In this document: positions 7,185 through 14,452 of the stretch, in pieces
Position numbering within the stretch: the first letter of the stretch is position 1
Layout: each line of letters opens with the position of its first letter
Assembly: GCA_947628025.1 (NCBI GenBank)
Contig: CANQYH010000038.1
Span: forward strand, 1 to 15,574
Direction of reading: 5' to 3'
From: an uncultured Lachnospiraceae bacterium
GTDB lineage: Bacteria; Bacillota; Clostridia; Lachnospirales; Lachnospiraceae
DNA length: 15,574 nt
Position numbers and translations under genes: made by a program
The notes under the pieces: generated by a model
Database searches by the model: none
Seen by the model: the letters and a program-made list of their open reading frames with translations, nothing else
What the model was told of the DNA's origin: nothing

Positions 7185-7349
7185 AAAGCACAGAGATGCC
7201 GCAGGACCGGCGGGGATTTCGATGTATTGTTCGATGCGCACAGCCGGTTCTCGCGCCGTTTGGCTTTTTCGATAGTAATTAGAGAACATTTTGCGAAAAA
7301 TGCAGAAAATGGATCTCGCGGCATCTTCGTCAGAATCTGTCATAACCTT

Positions 7350-7613
7350 TCCGTGCAGCCGGGGAGATAGCGGTGCCCTGTACCTGCAATCCGCTCTAGC
7401 AGGGGTGATGTCTCACCCCGGGCAGTGCGTTGTGGAGCTGCCCTGCGTAAGTGGTGATGACGTCTGGGTCTTACGCAACAGAACTCCGTGAACCGTGTCA
7501 GGGCAGGAATGCAGCAGCACTAAGCGGAATCTTCTGTGTGCCGTGAGGCAGCCTGGGCCGAGCTAACTGCGCAGGTAACGTCTGTGGCGGCTGTTCAAAG
7601 TGAGACGCACGGA
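7350..7613 (+). ncRNA. ffs: Signal recognition particle RNA, large bacterial type with Alu domain
   Basis: This is the RNA scaffold of the signal recognition particle, which with Ffh delivers membrane and secreted proteins to FtsY and the translocon. The ends pair: TCCGTGC (7350-7356) with GCACGGA (7607-7613), followed by TTTTT. The 5' part (GGAGATAGCGGTGCCCTGTA and CAATCCGCTCTAGCAGGGG) is the Alu domain found in Bacillus/Clostridium SRP RNAs. The S domain carries the Ffh-binding hairpin: CAGG (7499-7502) opposite AGCA (7513-7516), capped by the GGAA tetraloop (7506-7509). The later GCCTGGGCCGAGCTAACTGC is also typical of the family. Length of about 264 nt matches the roughly 270-nt B. subtilis scRNA. 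The exact ends are inferred from pairing. The three base pairs below the tetraloop differ from the usual sequence but stay paired. Confidence 0.95.
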
Positions 7614-7618
7614 TTTTT
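7607..7618 (+). terminator. Likely 3' end/terminator of the SRP RNA
   Basis: The closing SRP RNA helix ends at 7613 and is followed directly by five T. A second AT-rich hairpin, AAGAA (7628-7632) with TTCTT (7640-7644), followed by a further T-run at 7653-7658, may act as back-up. Confidence 0.5.
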
Positions 7619-7669
7619 ATTATTCATAAGAAGTTTTGATTCTTTTGTCTCGTTTTTTAATTTCCCCCC

Positions 7670-7698
7670 TTGCCCCCTTTCTTCCTTTGTATTATAAT
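7670..7698 (+). promoter_or_regulatory. Predicted promoter of pfkA and the downstream gene run
   Basis: TTGCCC (7670-7675), a 17-bp spacer and a perfect TATAAT (7693-7698). Transcription would begin near 7705 and give a leader of about 73 bases with AAAGGGGA at 7761-7768 before the ATG at 7778. The -35 lies in an unusual pyrimidine-rich run. Confidence 0.65.
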
Positions 7699-7777
7699 TA
7701 CACAATGGGGTTTATTCAGCATTACAGGAATCGACGAAGCCCATGCAAAAACAAAAAGCGAAAGGGGAATTAAACAC

Positions 7778-8878
7778 ATGATTCGAGTAGGAATGTTGAC
7801 CAGCGGCGGAGACTGCCAGGCGCTGAACGCGACGATGCGCGGCGTGGCGAAAGCATTGTACAAAATGTACGGAAGCGACGTGGAGATCATCGGCTTTGAG
7901 GACGGTTATAAGGGCCTGATCTATGCGGATTTCCGTATTCTCAAATCCTCCGACTTCTCAGGAATTCTGACCAAAGGCGGAACCATGCTCGGTACATCCC
8001 GCCAGCCGTTCAAGCTGATGCGGACGCCGGATGAGAATGGTCTCGACAAAGTTGAGTCGATGAAGCAGACATACCGGAAGCTGCGCCTGGAGTGCCTGGT
8101 GGTGCTGGGCGGCAACGGCAGCCAGAAGACCGCGAATCTGCTGCGGGAAGAGGGCCTGAATATCATTGCTCTGCCGAAGACCATCGACAACGATCTGTGG
8201 GGCACGGAGATGACGTTCGGTTTCCAGAGCGCGGTGAACGTCGCCACCAACGCGATCGACGGCATCCATACCACGGCTTCCTCTCACGGACGTGTGTTTA
8301 TCGTGGAGATCATGGGCCACAAGGTAGGCTGGCCGACGCTTCATGCGGGTATCGCCGGCGGCGCAGATATCATCCTGATCCCGGAGATCCCCTATGATAT
8401 TAAAGTGGTGGTGGAGGCGCTGAAAGAGCGCAACCGTCAGGGCAAGCGGTTCTCGATCCTGGCCGTGGCGGAAGGCGCGATCTCCAAAGAGGACGCCAAG
8501 CTGACGAAGAAAGAACTGAAAGATAAGAAAGCCAAAGGTGTGGTGTATCCGTCGGTCGCTTACGAGCTGGGAGCGCAGATCCAGGAGCTGACCGGGCAGG
8601 AAGTCCGCGTGACGGTGCCGGGCCATATGCAGCGTGGCGGCGAGCCTTGTCCGTATGACCGCGTGCTGTCCACGAGACTGGGCGCGGAAGCGGCGTACCT
8701 GATCCAGCAGAGAGAGTACGGCTACATGGTCTGCGTGAAGAATAACGATATCGACAAGATCCCGCTGAAAGACATTGCCGGGAAGCTGAAAACGGTAGAT
8801 CCGAACAGCTCCATCATCCGCGAGGCGAAGATGGTCGGCATCTGCTTCGGCGATGAGAAACTGAAAGAGAAAAACTAA
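7778..8878 (+). CDS. pfkA: 6-phosphofructokinase (group with Lys at the PPi-type position)
   Basis: It phosphorylates fructose 6-phosphate to fructose 1,6-bisphosphate in glycolysis. The 366-residue product starts MIRVGMLTSGGDCQALNA. The reading frame is open further upstream (from 7670), but that segment crosses the promoter and lacks a ribosome binding site, whereas AAAGGGGA precedes 7778. Visible motifs: TSGGD (8-12), GGNGS (111-115, E. coli GGDGS), PKTIDND (133-139, E. coli PGTIDND, catalytic Asp D137), MGHKVGW (179-185) and PGHMQRGG (281-288). Gly at 114 argues for ATP use, while Lys at 134 is the residue of PPi-dependent and mixed-group enzymes. Asn113 replaces the Mg-binding Asp of E. 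coli PfkA. The phosphoryl donor is therefore uncertain. It is 14 bases before dnaX and probably the first gene of the long operon. Confidence 0.92.
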   Translation: MIRVGMLTSGGDCQALNATMRGVAKALYKMYGSDVEIIGFEDGYKGLIYADFRILKSSDFSGILTKGGTMLGTSRQPFKLMRTPDENGLDKVESMKQTYRKLRLECLVVLGGNGSQKTANLLREEGLNIIALPKTIDNDLWGTEMTFGFQSAVNVATNAIDGIHTTASSHGRVFIVEIMGHKVGWPTLHAGIAGGADIILIPEIPYDIKVVVEALKERNRQGKRFSILAVAEGAISKEDAKLTKKELKDKKAKGVVYPSVAYELGAQIQELTGQEVRVTVPGHMQRGGEPCPYDRVLSTRLGAEAAYLIQQREYGYMVCVKNNDIDKIPLKDIAGKLKTVDPNSSIIREAKMVGICFGDEKLKEKN

Positions 8879-8892
8879 AAGGAGATTTTATT

Positions 8893-10575
8893 ATGCCGTA
8901 TATGGCGCTGTACCGCAAATGGCGTCCTACGACCTTTGACGACGTCAAGGGGCAGGACCACATTGTGCAGACATTGAAAAATCAGATATTGTCGCAGCGC
9001 ATAGGACACGCGTACTTATTCTGCGGTACTCGCGGCACGGGCAAGACGACGATCGCCAAGATCTACGCAAAGGCGGTCAACTGTGAAAGCCCGGTGGACG
9101 GCAGCCCCTGCGGCCAGTGTCCCACCTGCCGGAGTATCGCAGCCGGCGCGTCCCTGAATGTGATGGAGATCGACGCCGCTTCCAACAATGGCGTGGAGAA
9201 TATCCGCGACATCCGCGAGCAGGTACAGTACCCGCCGACGGAGGGACGTTACCGGGTCTACATCATTGACGAAGTTCATATGCTGTCCGCGGCCGCATTC
9301 AACGCTCTTTTGAAGACGTTGGAGGAGCCGCCTTCCTACGTGATCTTTATACTGGCGACGACGGAGGTCCAGGCGATCCCGGTGACGGTGCTGTCCCGCT
9401 GCCAGCGGTATGATTTTAAGCGGATCCCGATCCCGGTCGTGACGGGCCGCCTGAAAGAATTGTCCCTGGCGGAGAAGATCGACGTGGAGGATAAGGCCCT
9501 GACGTATATCGCCAAGGCTGCGGATGGTTCCATGCGCGACGCGCTGAGCCTGCTGGATCAATGTGTGGCGTTCCATTTCGGGCAGCGGCTGAGCTACGAG
9601 CAGGTGCTGGATGTGCTGGGGGCGGTGGATACCTCGGTGTTCGGCAGGATGTTCCGGGCCGTGACGGAGAACCGGACGGCGGATTGTATCCGGCAGCTGG
9701 AAGAAATGGTGATGCAGGGCCGCGAACTGACGCAGTTTGTGACGGATTTCATCTGGTATATGCGCAATTTGCTGCTGGTGCAGACGACGGAGGATGCAGA
9801 GGGGATCGTTGATATGTCTTACGATAACCTGCAGCTTCTCCGGGAGGACGCGAAGCGGACGGATGCGGAGACGCTGATGCGCTACATCCGGATCTTTTCG
9901 GAATTGTCCAATCAGATCCGCTATGCGGCGCAGAAACGGGTGCTGGTCGAACTGGCGCTGATCCGGCTGACCCGGCCTCAGATGGAGCAGGATTATGATT
10001 CCCTGCTGGAGCGGATCAAGCAGATCGAAGACGTGCTGCAGGAGGGCGTGCCGGTGAATCCGGGCGCTGTGTCCGGCGGGGTGGGAAGCGTGCCGGGCTA
10101 TGGCGGCCCGGCGTCCGGTATGGGGACGGTTTCCTCCGATTCGATTCATGCCGCGGCTGGCGCGCAGGAAAGCTCCGGTGCGGGCGGAGCTGCGCGGCAG
10201 GAGACGGTCCCGCCCAGAGAAGTGCAGCTGCCCAAAGCTCAGCTGGAGGATCTTATGCTGATCCGCAACGACTGGGCCAAGATCGTGCGCGCATTGGGCG
10301 GTACGATTCGGGCCAGCTTCCGGGATACGTTCGTAGAGCCCGGCGGCGAGAACTGCCTGTGCGTGGTATTTTCCAGCGTCAACAGCTTCGAGATCGGCCG
10401 GCGGCCTACGGTCCTGGGAGCGCTGGAGGAATACGTGCGGACGACTTACGGGAAAGACATCTATTTTAAAGCGAGGCTTTTGGGCAACGGCGAGAGGACG
10501 GACACCGTCTATGTCAGCGCCGAGGAACTAAAGGCGCATATTCACATGGATATTACGGAAGAGGACGACGAATAG
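8893..10575 (+). CDS. dnaX: DNA polymerase III clamp-loader subunit tau (DnaX)
   Basis: DnaX is the ATPase subunit of the clamp loader that opens and places the beta clamp and organises the replisome. The 560-residue product has all the family marks: YRKWRPTTFDDVKGQ (7-21), Walker A GTRGTGKTT (45-53), zinc-binding cysteines C64, C73, C76 and C79, Walker B VYIIDEVHML (122-131), LEEPP (143-147), the arginine-finger SRC (168-170) and SMRDALSLLDQ in the lid. After about residue 385 comes a Gly/Ala/Ser-rich linker and then the C-terminal tau domain. The length matches full-length Firmicutes DnaX. No A-rich slippery site for a shorter gamma form is visible. The start is set by AAGGAGA a few bases upstream. 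It is 14 bases after pfkA. Confidence 0.97.
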   Translation: MPYMALYRKWRPTTFDDVKGQDHIVQTLKNQILSQRIGHAYLFCGTRGTGKTTIAKIYAKAVNCESPVDGSPCGQCPTCRSIAAGASLNVMEIDAASNNGVENIRDIREQVQYPPTEGRYRVYIIDEVHMLSAAAFNALLKTLEEPPSYVIFILATTEVQAIPVTVLSRCQRYDFKRIPIPVVTGRLKELSLAEKIDVEDKALTYIAKAADGSMRDALSLLDQCVAFHFGQRLSYEQVLDVLGAVDTSVFGRMFRAVTENRTADCIRQLEEMVMQGRELTQFVTDFIWYMRNLLLVQTTEDAEGIVDMSYDNLQLLREDAKRTDAETLMRYIRIFSELSNQIRYAAQKRVLVELALIRLTRPQMEQDYDSLLERIKQIEDVLQEGVPVNPGAVSGGVGSVPGYGGPASGMGTVSSDSIHAAAGAQESSGAGGAARQETVPPREVQLPKAQLEDLMLIRNDWAKIVRALGGTIRASFRDTFVEPGGENCLCVVFSSVNSFEIGRRPTVLGALEEYVRTTYGKDIYFKARLLGNGERTDTVYVSAEELKAHIHMDITEEDDE

Positions 10576-10622
10576 CCTGCGGGCGTTCGGGATAAAAGAG
10601 AAGTTCAGGAGGAGACAGTTCA

Positions 10623-10955
10623 ATGGCGAAACGAGGCGGATTTTCAGGCGGTATGCCCGGAAACATGAGCAATCTGATGAAACAGGCCCAGCGGATGCAG
10701 CGGCAGATGGAAGAGACGACGAAAGAGCTGGAGAGCAAGGAATATACCGTCAGCGTGACCGTGTCCGGCAAAAAAGAGGTGACCTCGGTGAAGATCTCTC
10801 CGGAAGCGGTGGACCCGGATGATGTGGAGATGCTGGAGGACATGATCATGGCCGCGGTGAACGAGGCGTTCCGTCAGATGGAAGAAGATTCCGCAGGGGC
10901 CATGGCCAAATTTACCGGCGGATTAGGCGGTCTGGGCGGAGGGCTCCCGTTCTAA
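10623..10955 (+). CDS. YbaB/EbfC family nucleoid-associated protein
   Basis: Small DNA-binding proteins of this family form dimers and bind the nucleoid; their exact role is unsettled. The 110-residue product has the usual plan: Gly/Met-rich start, the helix MSNLMKQAQRMQRQMEETTKEL (about 15-36), the central strands YTVSVTVSGKKEVTSVKISPEAV, the PDDVEMLEDMIMAAVNEA helix and a Gly-rich end. GGAGGAGA lies just upstream of the ATG. It sits between dnaX and recR, the classic arrangement (yaaK in B. subtilis), and its stop is 3 bases from the recR start, so translation is likely coupled. Confidence 0.95.
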   Translation: MAKRGGFSGGMPGNMSNLMKQAQRMQRQMEETTKELESKEYTVSVTVSGKKEVTSVKISPEAVDPDDVEMLEDMIMAAVNEAFRQMEEDSAGAMAKFTGGLGGLGGGLPF

Positions 10956-10958
10956 ATT

Positions 10959-11555
10959 ATGGAATATTACAGTGGTCAGATCACGAAACTGATAGAGGAA
11001 TTGTCCCGGCTGCCGGGGATCGGCGCGAAATCGGCCCAGCGCCTGGCGTTTCATATCATCAATATGCCGGAGGAGCAGGTGGAACGTCTGTCTTCGGCGA
11101 TGTTGGACGCTAAAAAGACGATCCGCTATTGCAGGGAATGTTATACGCTTACGGACCAGGAGCTCTGTCCTGTGTGCAGGAGCGCCAGCCGCGATCACCG
11201 CACGATCATGGTGGTGGAAAATCCCAGGGACTATGTGGCGTATGAGAAAACCGGCAAATACGACGGCGTTTATCATGTGCTTCATGGGGCGATCTCCCCG
11301 ATGCTGGGGATCGGGCCGGGCGATATAAAGCTGAAAGAATTGATGCAGCGTCTTCAAGGAGAGGTAAACGAAGTGATCATCGCCACCAACTCCAGTCTGG
11401 AGGGCGAAACGACGGCGATGTACATCAGCAAATTGATAAAGCCTACGGGTATTAAAGTCAGCCGCATCGCGAGCGGCGTTCCGGTGGGTGGAGATCTGGA
11501 GAACATCGACGAGGTGACTCTGCTCCGCGCCCTGGAGGGACGGGTGGAATTATAA
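10959..11555 (+). CDS. recR: Recombination mediator protein RecR
   Basis: RecR works with RecF and RecO to load RecA onto gapped DNA. The 198-residue length is exactly typical. It shows the helix-hairpin-helix LPGIGAKSAQRLAFHI (18-33), the zinc finger C58-x2-C61 and C70-x2-C73, and the Toprim domain starting IMVVENPRD (83-91) with E87, followed by YHVLHGAISPMLGIGPGDI. The C-terminal Walker-like segment SRIASGVPVGGDLENIDEVTL is also characteristic. Its own ribosome binding site is poorly placed (GGAGGG about 15 bases upstream), consistent with coupling to the upstream ybaB gene. Confidence 0.97.
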   Translation: MEYYSGQITKLIEELSRLPGIGAKSAQRLAFHIINMPEEQVERLSSAMLDAKKTIRYCRECYTLTDQELCPVCRSASRDHRTIMVVENPRDYVAYEKTGKYDGVYHVLHGAISPMLGIGPGDIKLKELMQRLQGEVNEVIIATNSSLEGETTAMYISKLIKPTGIKVSRIASGVPVGGDLENIDEVTLLRALEGRVEL

Positions 11556-11591
11556 CCGCCGGGAAATTTTGTTGTAGGAGAGATGGGGACC

Positions 11592-13574
11592 ATGGATAAA
11601 TATGAGTTTAACATCAAAGTTGAACAGATCAAAAAACTGGTGACAAAGGGAGATTTCACGACCTCCATGAAGATTGCTGATACCATAGACTGGCATCGTG
11701 TGCGCAATACGAATCTGCTGTCTATGATCTCTCAGGTATACGAAAAAAATGGAGAGTACCGGGAAGCCAAGGAAGTGCTGCTGCAGGCGTACGACCGTGC
11801 GCCGGTGGGGAAGCGGCTCTTGTTTAAGCTGGCGGAGCTGGCTTTGCGTGAAGGAAATGTTCGGGAAGCGGAGAGCTATTACAGGGAATTCTGCGAAACG
11901 GCGTCAGGAGATCCCCGTCAGCATCTGCTTCGATATTTGATCTTAAAAGCGAAAGGCGCGACTCCCAGGCAGCTGAGTTATGCCCTGGAGCGTTATGTAG
12001 ATACAGAACTGGATGAAAAATGGATGTATGAGCTGGCGGAACTTTATGCGACCACGGGCGAACGCCAGAAGTGCATACAACTCTGCGACAAGATCACGCT
12101 CATGTTTGCGTTTGGCAAATATGTGGACAAGGCGATCAAGCTGAAAGTGCGTTTTGCTCCGCTTTCGGAATACCAGAACGATCTGGTGCGGAACCCGGAC
12201 AAATACGAAGCGAAACTGAAAGCCGTGGAGCAGGAATTTGCTTCCGGTGGAGTGGATCTGTTGGGCGAGGACGAGAACGCCGCCGAGATGCCGGAAGAGG
12301 ATTACGAGCAGACGGGAGAAGAGGCGGACGGTTACGAAGAGGAACCGGAATATATTCCGGACACTTACGAGCAGGAATATCCCGATTACAGCCAGGAGCA
12401 GATGACGCCGGAAGACGATCTGGCGGCAAATATCCATCAGGCCATGGCCGAGGAGAAACTGGCGCAGGAGATGTCTCGAATGTCGGAAGCCGGTACGATG
12501 GAAGAGGAACAGGTGGTCGGCGGAAAGACGAAGCGTCTGTATGATATTCACAGAGCGCTCCCGTCCGCATTGCGCCGGCAGCCGGCCGCGGAGGAAGAGA
12601 CGGCGGAGGGAGAAACGGAGACAGCAGAAGAAGCCCCGCCGGAGATCTGGAAAGAATCGCAGGAAGACGGGGAATCGCCGCTGCCGGAGACCGGCGCCGA
12701 AGAGACGGCCGGTTCTGCGGGAGAGGATGCGGAGGGAACGTCTGCGGAAGACGGCGGGCAGGGTTCTGAAGAGGCGGATCCGTCCGAAAACCGTCCGAAA
12801 GACGAAGCGCCGGTGCCTCAATATATGGCGATCGATACCCGTACTCCCGAAAAGGGGATGAAAGTGACCGTCGATTTGCTGAAAAAGTATCATAAGCAGC
12901 ATGAGTCCCATAATCAGGTAGTGAAGATCTCCGGAAGCAGGCTGAATGAGCGCGGGATCAGCAACGTATCCGGACAGCTGACGGGCAGGGACCTGATCAT
13001 AGACGAGGCAGGGGACCTGACCGGCGAGGAACTGGAACATCTGACGGAGTTTATATCGTCCGATGAGAGCGGCAGGGCGGTAGTTCTTTTGGACAATCCG
13101 CGGCAGATCGAAGAATTGTATCAAAAGAATCCGGAACAGCTCCAGATGTTCGAACATATAGACGGAGAAAAAGAAGCGGAAGAGGCGGCGCAAGCGGCGG
13201 CCGAATCAGCGCCCGCTCCGGAGGAGACAGAGTCCGCGCCGGAGGAAACAAAAGCGGCGGAGAAAACGGAGACCCGGACGCGGGAACCGGAAAATGAAGA
13301 AATGGACGCGGATGCGTTTGCTGAATATGCCTGCCAGTATGCGGCGAAAATCGACTGCAATATTACAGGCAAGACCATGCTGGCCCTGTACGAGCGGGTG
13401 GAACTCATGGAGGAGGACGGGATCCCTCTGACGAGAGCGAACGCGGAAGCATTGATCGAGGAGGCGGCCGACAAGGCGGAGAAACCGTCTTTGGCCAGGC
13501 TGATCACCGGAGTCTTTTCCGCAAAATACGATAAAGAGGGTTTGCTGATACTGCGCGAAGAGCATTTCATCTGA
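11592..13574 (+). CDS. TPR-repeat protein with acidic linker and degenerate AAA-like C-terminal domain
   Basis: Function unknown. With the ATG at 11592 it has 660 residues; an in-frame ATG at 11583 touches the AGGAGAG ribosome binding site (11576-11582), so the later start is better spaced. Residues 1 to about 200 are helical TPR-like repeats (KLVTKGDFTTSMKIADTI, VYEKNGEYREAKEVLLQAY, LALREGNVREAESYYREF, LYATTGERQKCIQLCDKI). Residues about 215-405 are a Glu-rich, low-complexity acidic linker. Residues about 412-530 resemble the AAA+ domain of SpoVK/CbbX-type ATPases: RTPEKGMKVTVDLLKKY at the P-loop position but without GxxxxGK[ST], an intact Walker B LIIDEAGD (468-475), then VVLLDNPRQIEELYQKNPEQL. 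The end (about 570-660) resembles the AAA lid, closing LLILREEHF. It is probably an ATPase-dead scaffold or partner protein. No signal peptide or membrane span is seen. It follows recR by 36 bases. Confidence 0.9.
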   Translation: MDKYEFNIKVEQIKKLVTKGDFTTSMKIADTIDWHRVRNTNLLSMISQVYEKNGEYREAKEVLLQAYDRAPVGKRLLFKLAELALREGNVREAESYYREFCETASGDPRQHLLRYLILKAKGATPRQLSYALERYVDTELDEKWMYELAELYATTGERQKCIQLCDKITLMFAFGKYVDKAIKLKVRFAPLSEYQNDLVRNPDKYEAKLKAVEQEFASGGVDLLGEDENAAEMPEEDYEQTGEEADGYEEEPEYIPDTYEQEYPDYSQEQMTPEDDLAANIHQAMAEEKLAQEMSRMSEAGTMEEEQVVGGKTKRLYDIHRALPSALRRQPAAEEETAEGETETAEEAPPEIWKESQEDGESPLPETGAEETAGSAGEDAEGTSAEDGGQGSEEADPSENRPKDEAPVPQYMAIDTRTPEKGMKVTVDLLKKYHKQHESHNQVVKISGSRLNERGISNVSGQLTGRDLIIDEAGDLTGEELEHLTEFISSDESGRAVVLLDNPRQIEELYQKNPEQLQMFEHIDGEKEAEEAAQAAAESAPAPEETESAPEETKAAEKTETRTREPENEEMDADAFAEYACQYAAKIDCNITGKTMLALYERVELMEEDGIPLTRANAEALIEEAADKAEKPSLARLITGVFSAKYDKEGLLILREEHFI

Positions 13575-13606
13575 CGGAACATTTTATACTATATTAAGGT
13601 AGGCAT

Positions 13607-14452
13607 ATGAAGATTCGGTTAATTGCTTTCGACCTGGACGGGACGCTGCTGGACGATGAGAAGAGGCTTCCTGACCGGAACCGGCGGGCGCTGGAGGAAT
13701 GTGTGAAGCGCGGGATCTACATCGTTCCGTGCACCGGGCGTTTTGTGAGAGGGATCCCGCGGGAGATTCTGGATATCGGCGTCCGATATGCGGTTACGAT
13801 CAACGGAGGCATCATCGAGGATGTAAAGACCGGCGAGATCCTGGATCGCCGCCCGATGGAGAAAACGGACGCGCTGGCTGTGATGCGGCTGGCGAAAGAA
13901 TATCCGCGCGTAATGTATGACGCGTTTATAGGCGGGCAGGGGATCTCCGAAGAGAAATTTTATGACCATTTGGAACGGTTCGGAGTGTCCGGGGCAGTCC
14001 GCGAGCTGATTCGCAGCACGCGGATCAAGACGTCCGATATTATTTCCTATGTGGAACAGACGCCGTTGCCCGTAGATAAAGTGAATCTGTATTTTGCGGA
14101 TATGGGCGACCGGGCGCATCTGCGGGACCGGCTGGCCTCTTTTCCGGGGATACGAGTCACGACTTCTGTGCCGAATAATCTGGAGGTCAATGGTTCCGAT
14201 GCGGAAAAGGGAGGCGCGCTGCTGAGGCTGGCCGCTTATCTGGGGATCCCGCGGGAGGAGACGATGGCGTTTGGAGACGGCGGAAACGATTATTCCCTGA
14301 TCGAAAAGGCCGGCGTCGGGATCGCCATGAGCAACGGCGACGGCGTTTTGAAAGAAGCGGCCGACTATGTGGCCCCGGATAATAATGCGGCCGGGGTGGC
14401 GCAGATGATTGAAAAAGTCCTGCAGGGCAGGCCTTTAAAAGAGGAGATATAA
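13607..14452 (+). CDS. Cof-type HAD-superfamily phosphatase (subclass IIB)
   Basis: These cytoplasmic enzymes hydrolyse small phosphorylated metabolites such as sugar phosphates and nucleotides; the substrate cannot be read from sequence. The 281-residue product has the four HAD motifs: DLDGTLL (9-15, nucleophile D9 and acid/base D11), T43 in PCTGR, K201 in DAEKGGALL and GDGGND (223-228). The cap between motifs II and III is the type IIB size. AAGGTAGG (13596-13603) precedes the ATG. It is 32 bases after the TPR gene and its stop codon directly abuts the next start, so it is in the same operon and coupled to the cvpA-like gene. Confidence 0.94.
   Translation: MKIRLIAFDLDGTLLDDEKRLPDRNRRALEECVKRGIYIVPCTGRFVRGIPREILDIGVRYAVTINGGIIEDVKTGEILDRRPMEKTDALAVMRLAKEYPRVMYDAFIGGQGISEEKFYDHLERFGVSGAVRELIRSTRIKTSDIISYVEQTPLPVDKVNLYFADMGDRAHLRDRLASFPGIRVTTSVPNNLEVNGSDAEKGGALLRLAAYLGIPREETMAFGDGGNDYSLIEKAGVGIAMSNGDGVLKEAADYVAPDNNAAGVAQMIEKVLQGRPLKEEI

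Larger units (their letters stand above)
6853..7349. other. Divergent regulatory region between tadA and the SRP RNA; no protein gene seen
   Basis: About 500 bases without a convincing protein gene. It holds the tadA promoter (7006-7034, minus), a tadA leader of about 147 bases, a 72-bp inverted-repeat structure (7048-7119) and a plus-strand consensus promoter (7156-7184) followed by about 160 bases of potentially folded leader. In the tadA leader CCAGTATGAT occurs twice (6899-6908 and 6964-6973), and CCGGATG (6922-6928) can pair with CATCCGG (6975-6981). Short open frames on both strands here lack ribosome binding sites and family resemblance. Confidence 0.7.

Noticed and set aside
7014..7343. 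109-codon minus-strand frame upstream of tadA
   Set aside because: It crosses both promoters and the palindromic element, has no ribosome binding site and looks like a translated non-coding sequence.
7670..7777. 36-residue N-terminal extension of the phosphofructokinase
   Set aside because: The extension begins within the predicted promoter -35 and crosses the -10, so it would not be transcribed. The ATG at 7778 has AAAGGGGA and gives the normal family start.
8893..10575. Programmed frameshift producing a short gamma form of DnaX
   Set aside because: No A AAA AAG-like slippery heptamer is visible near the domain III boundary.
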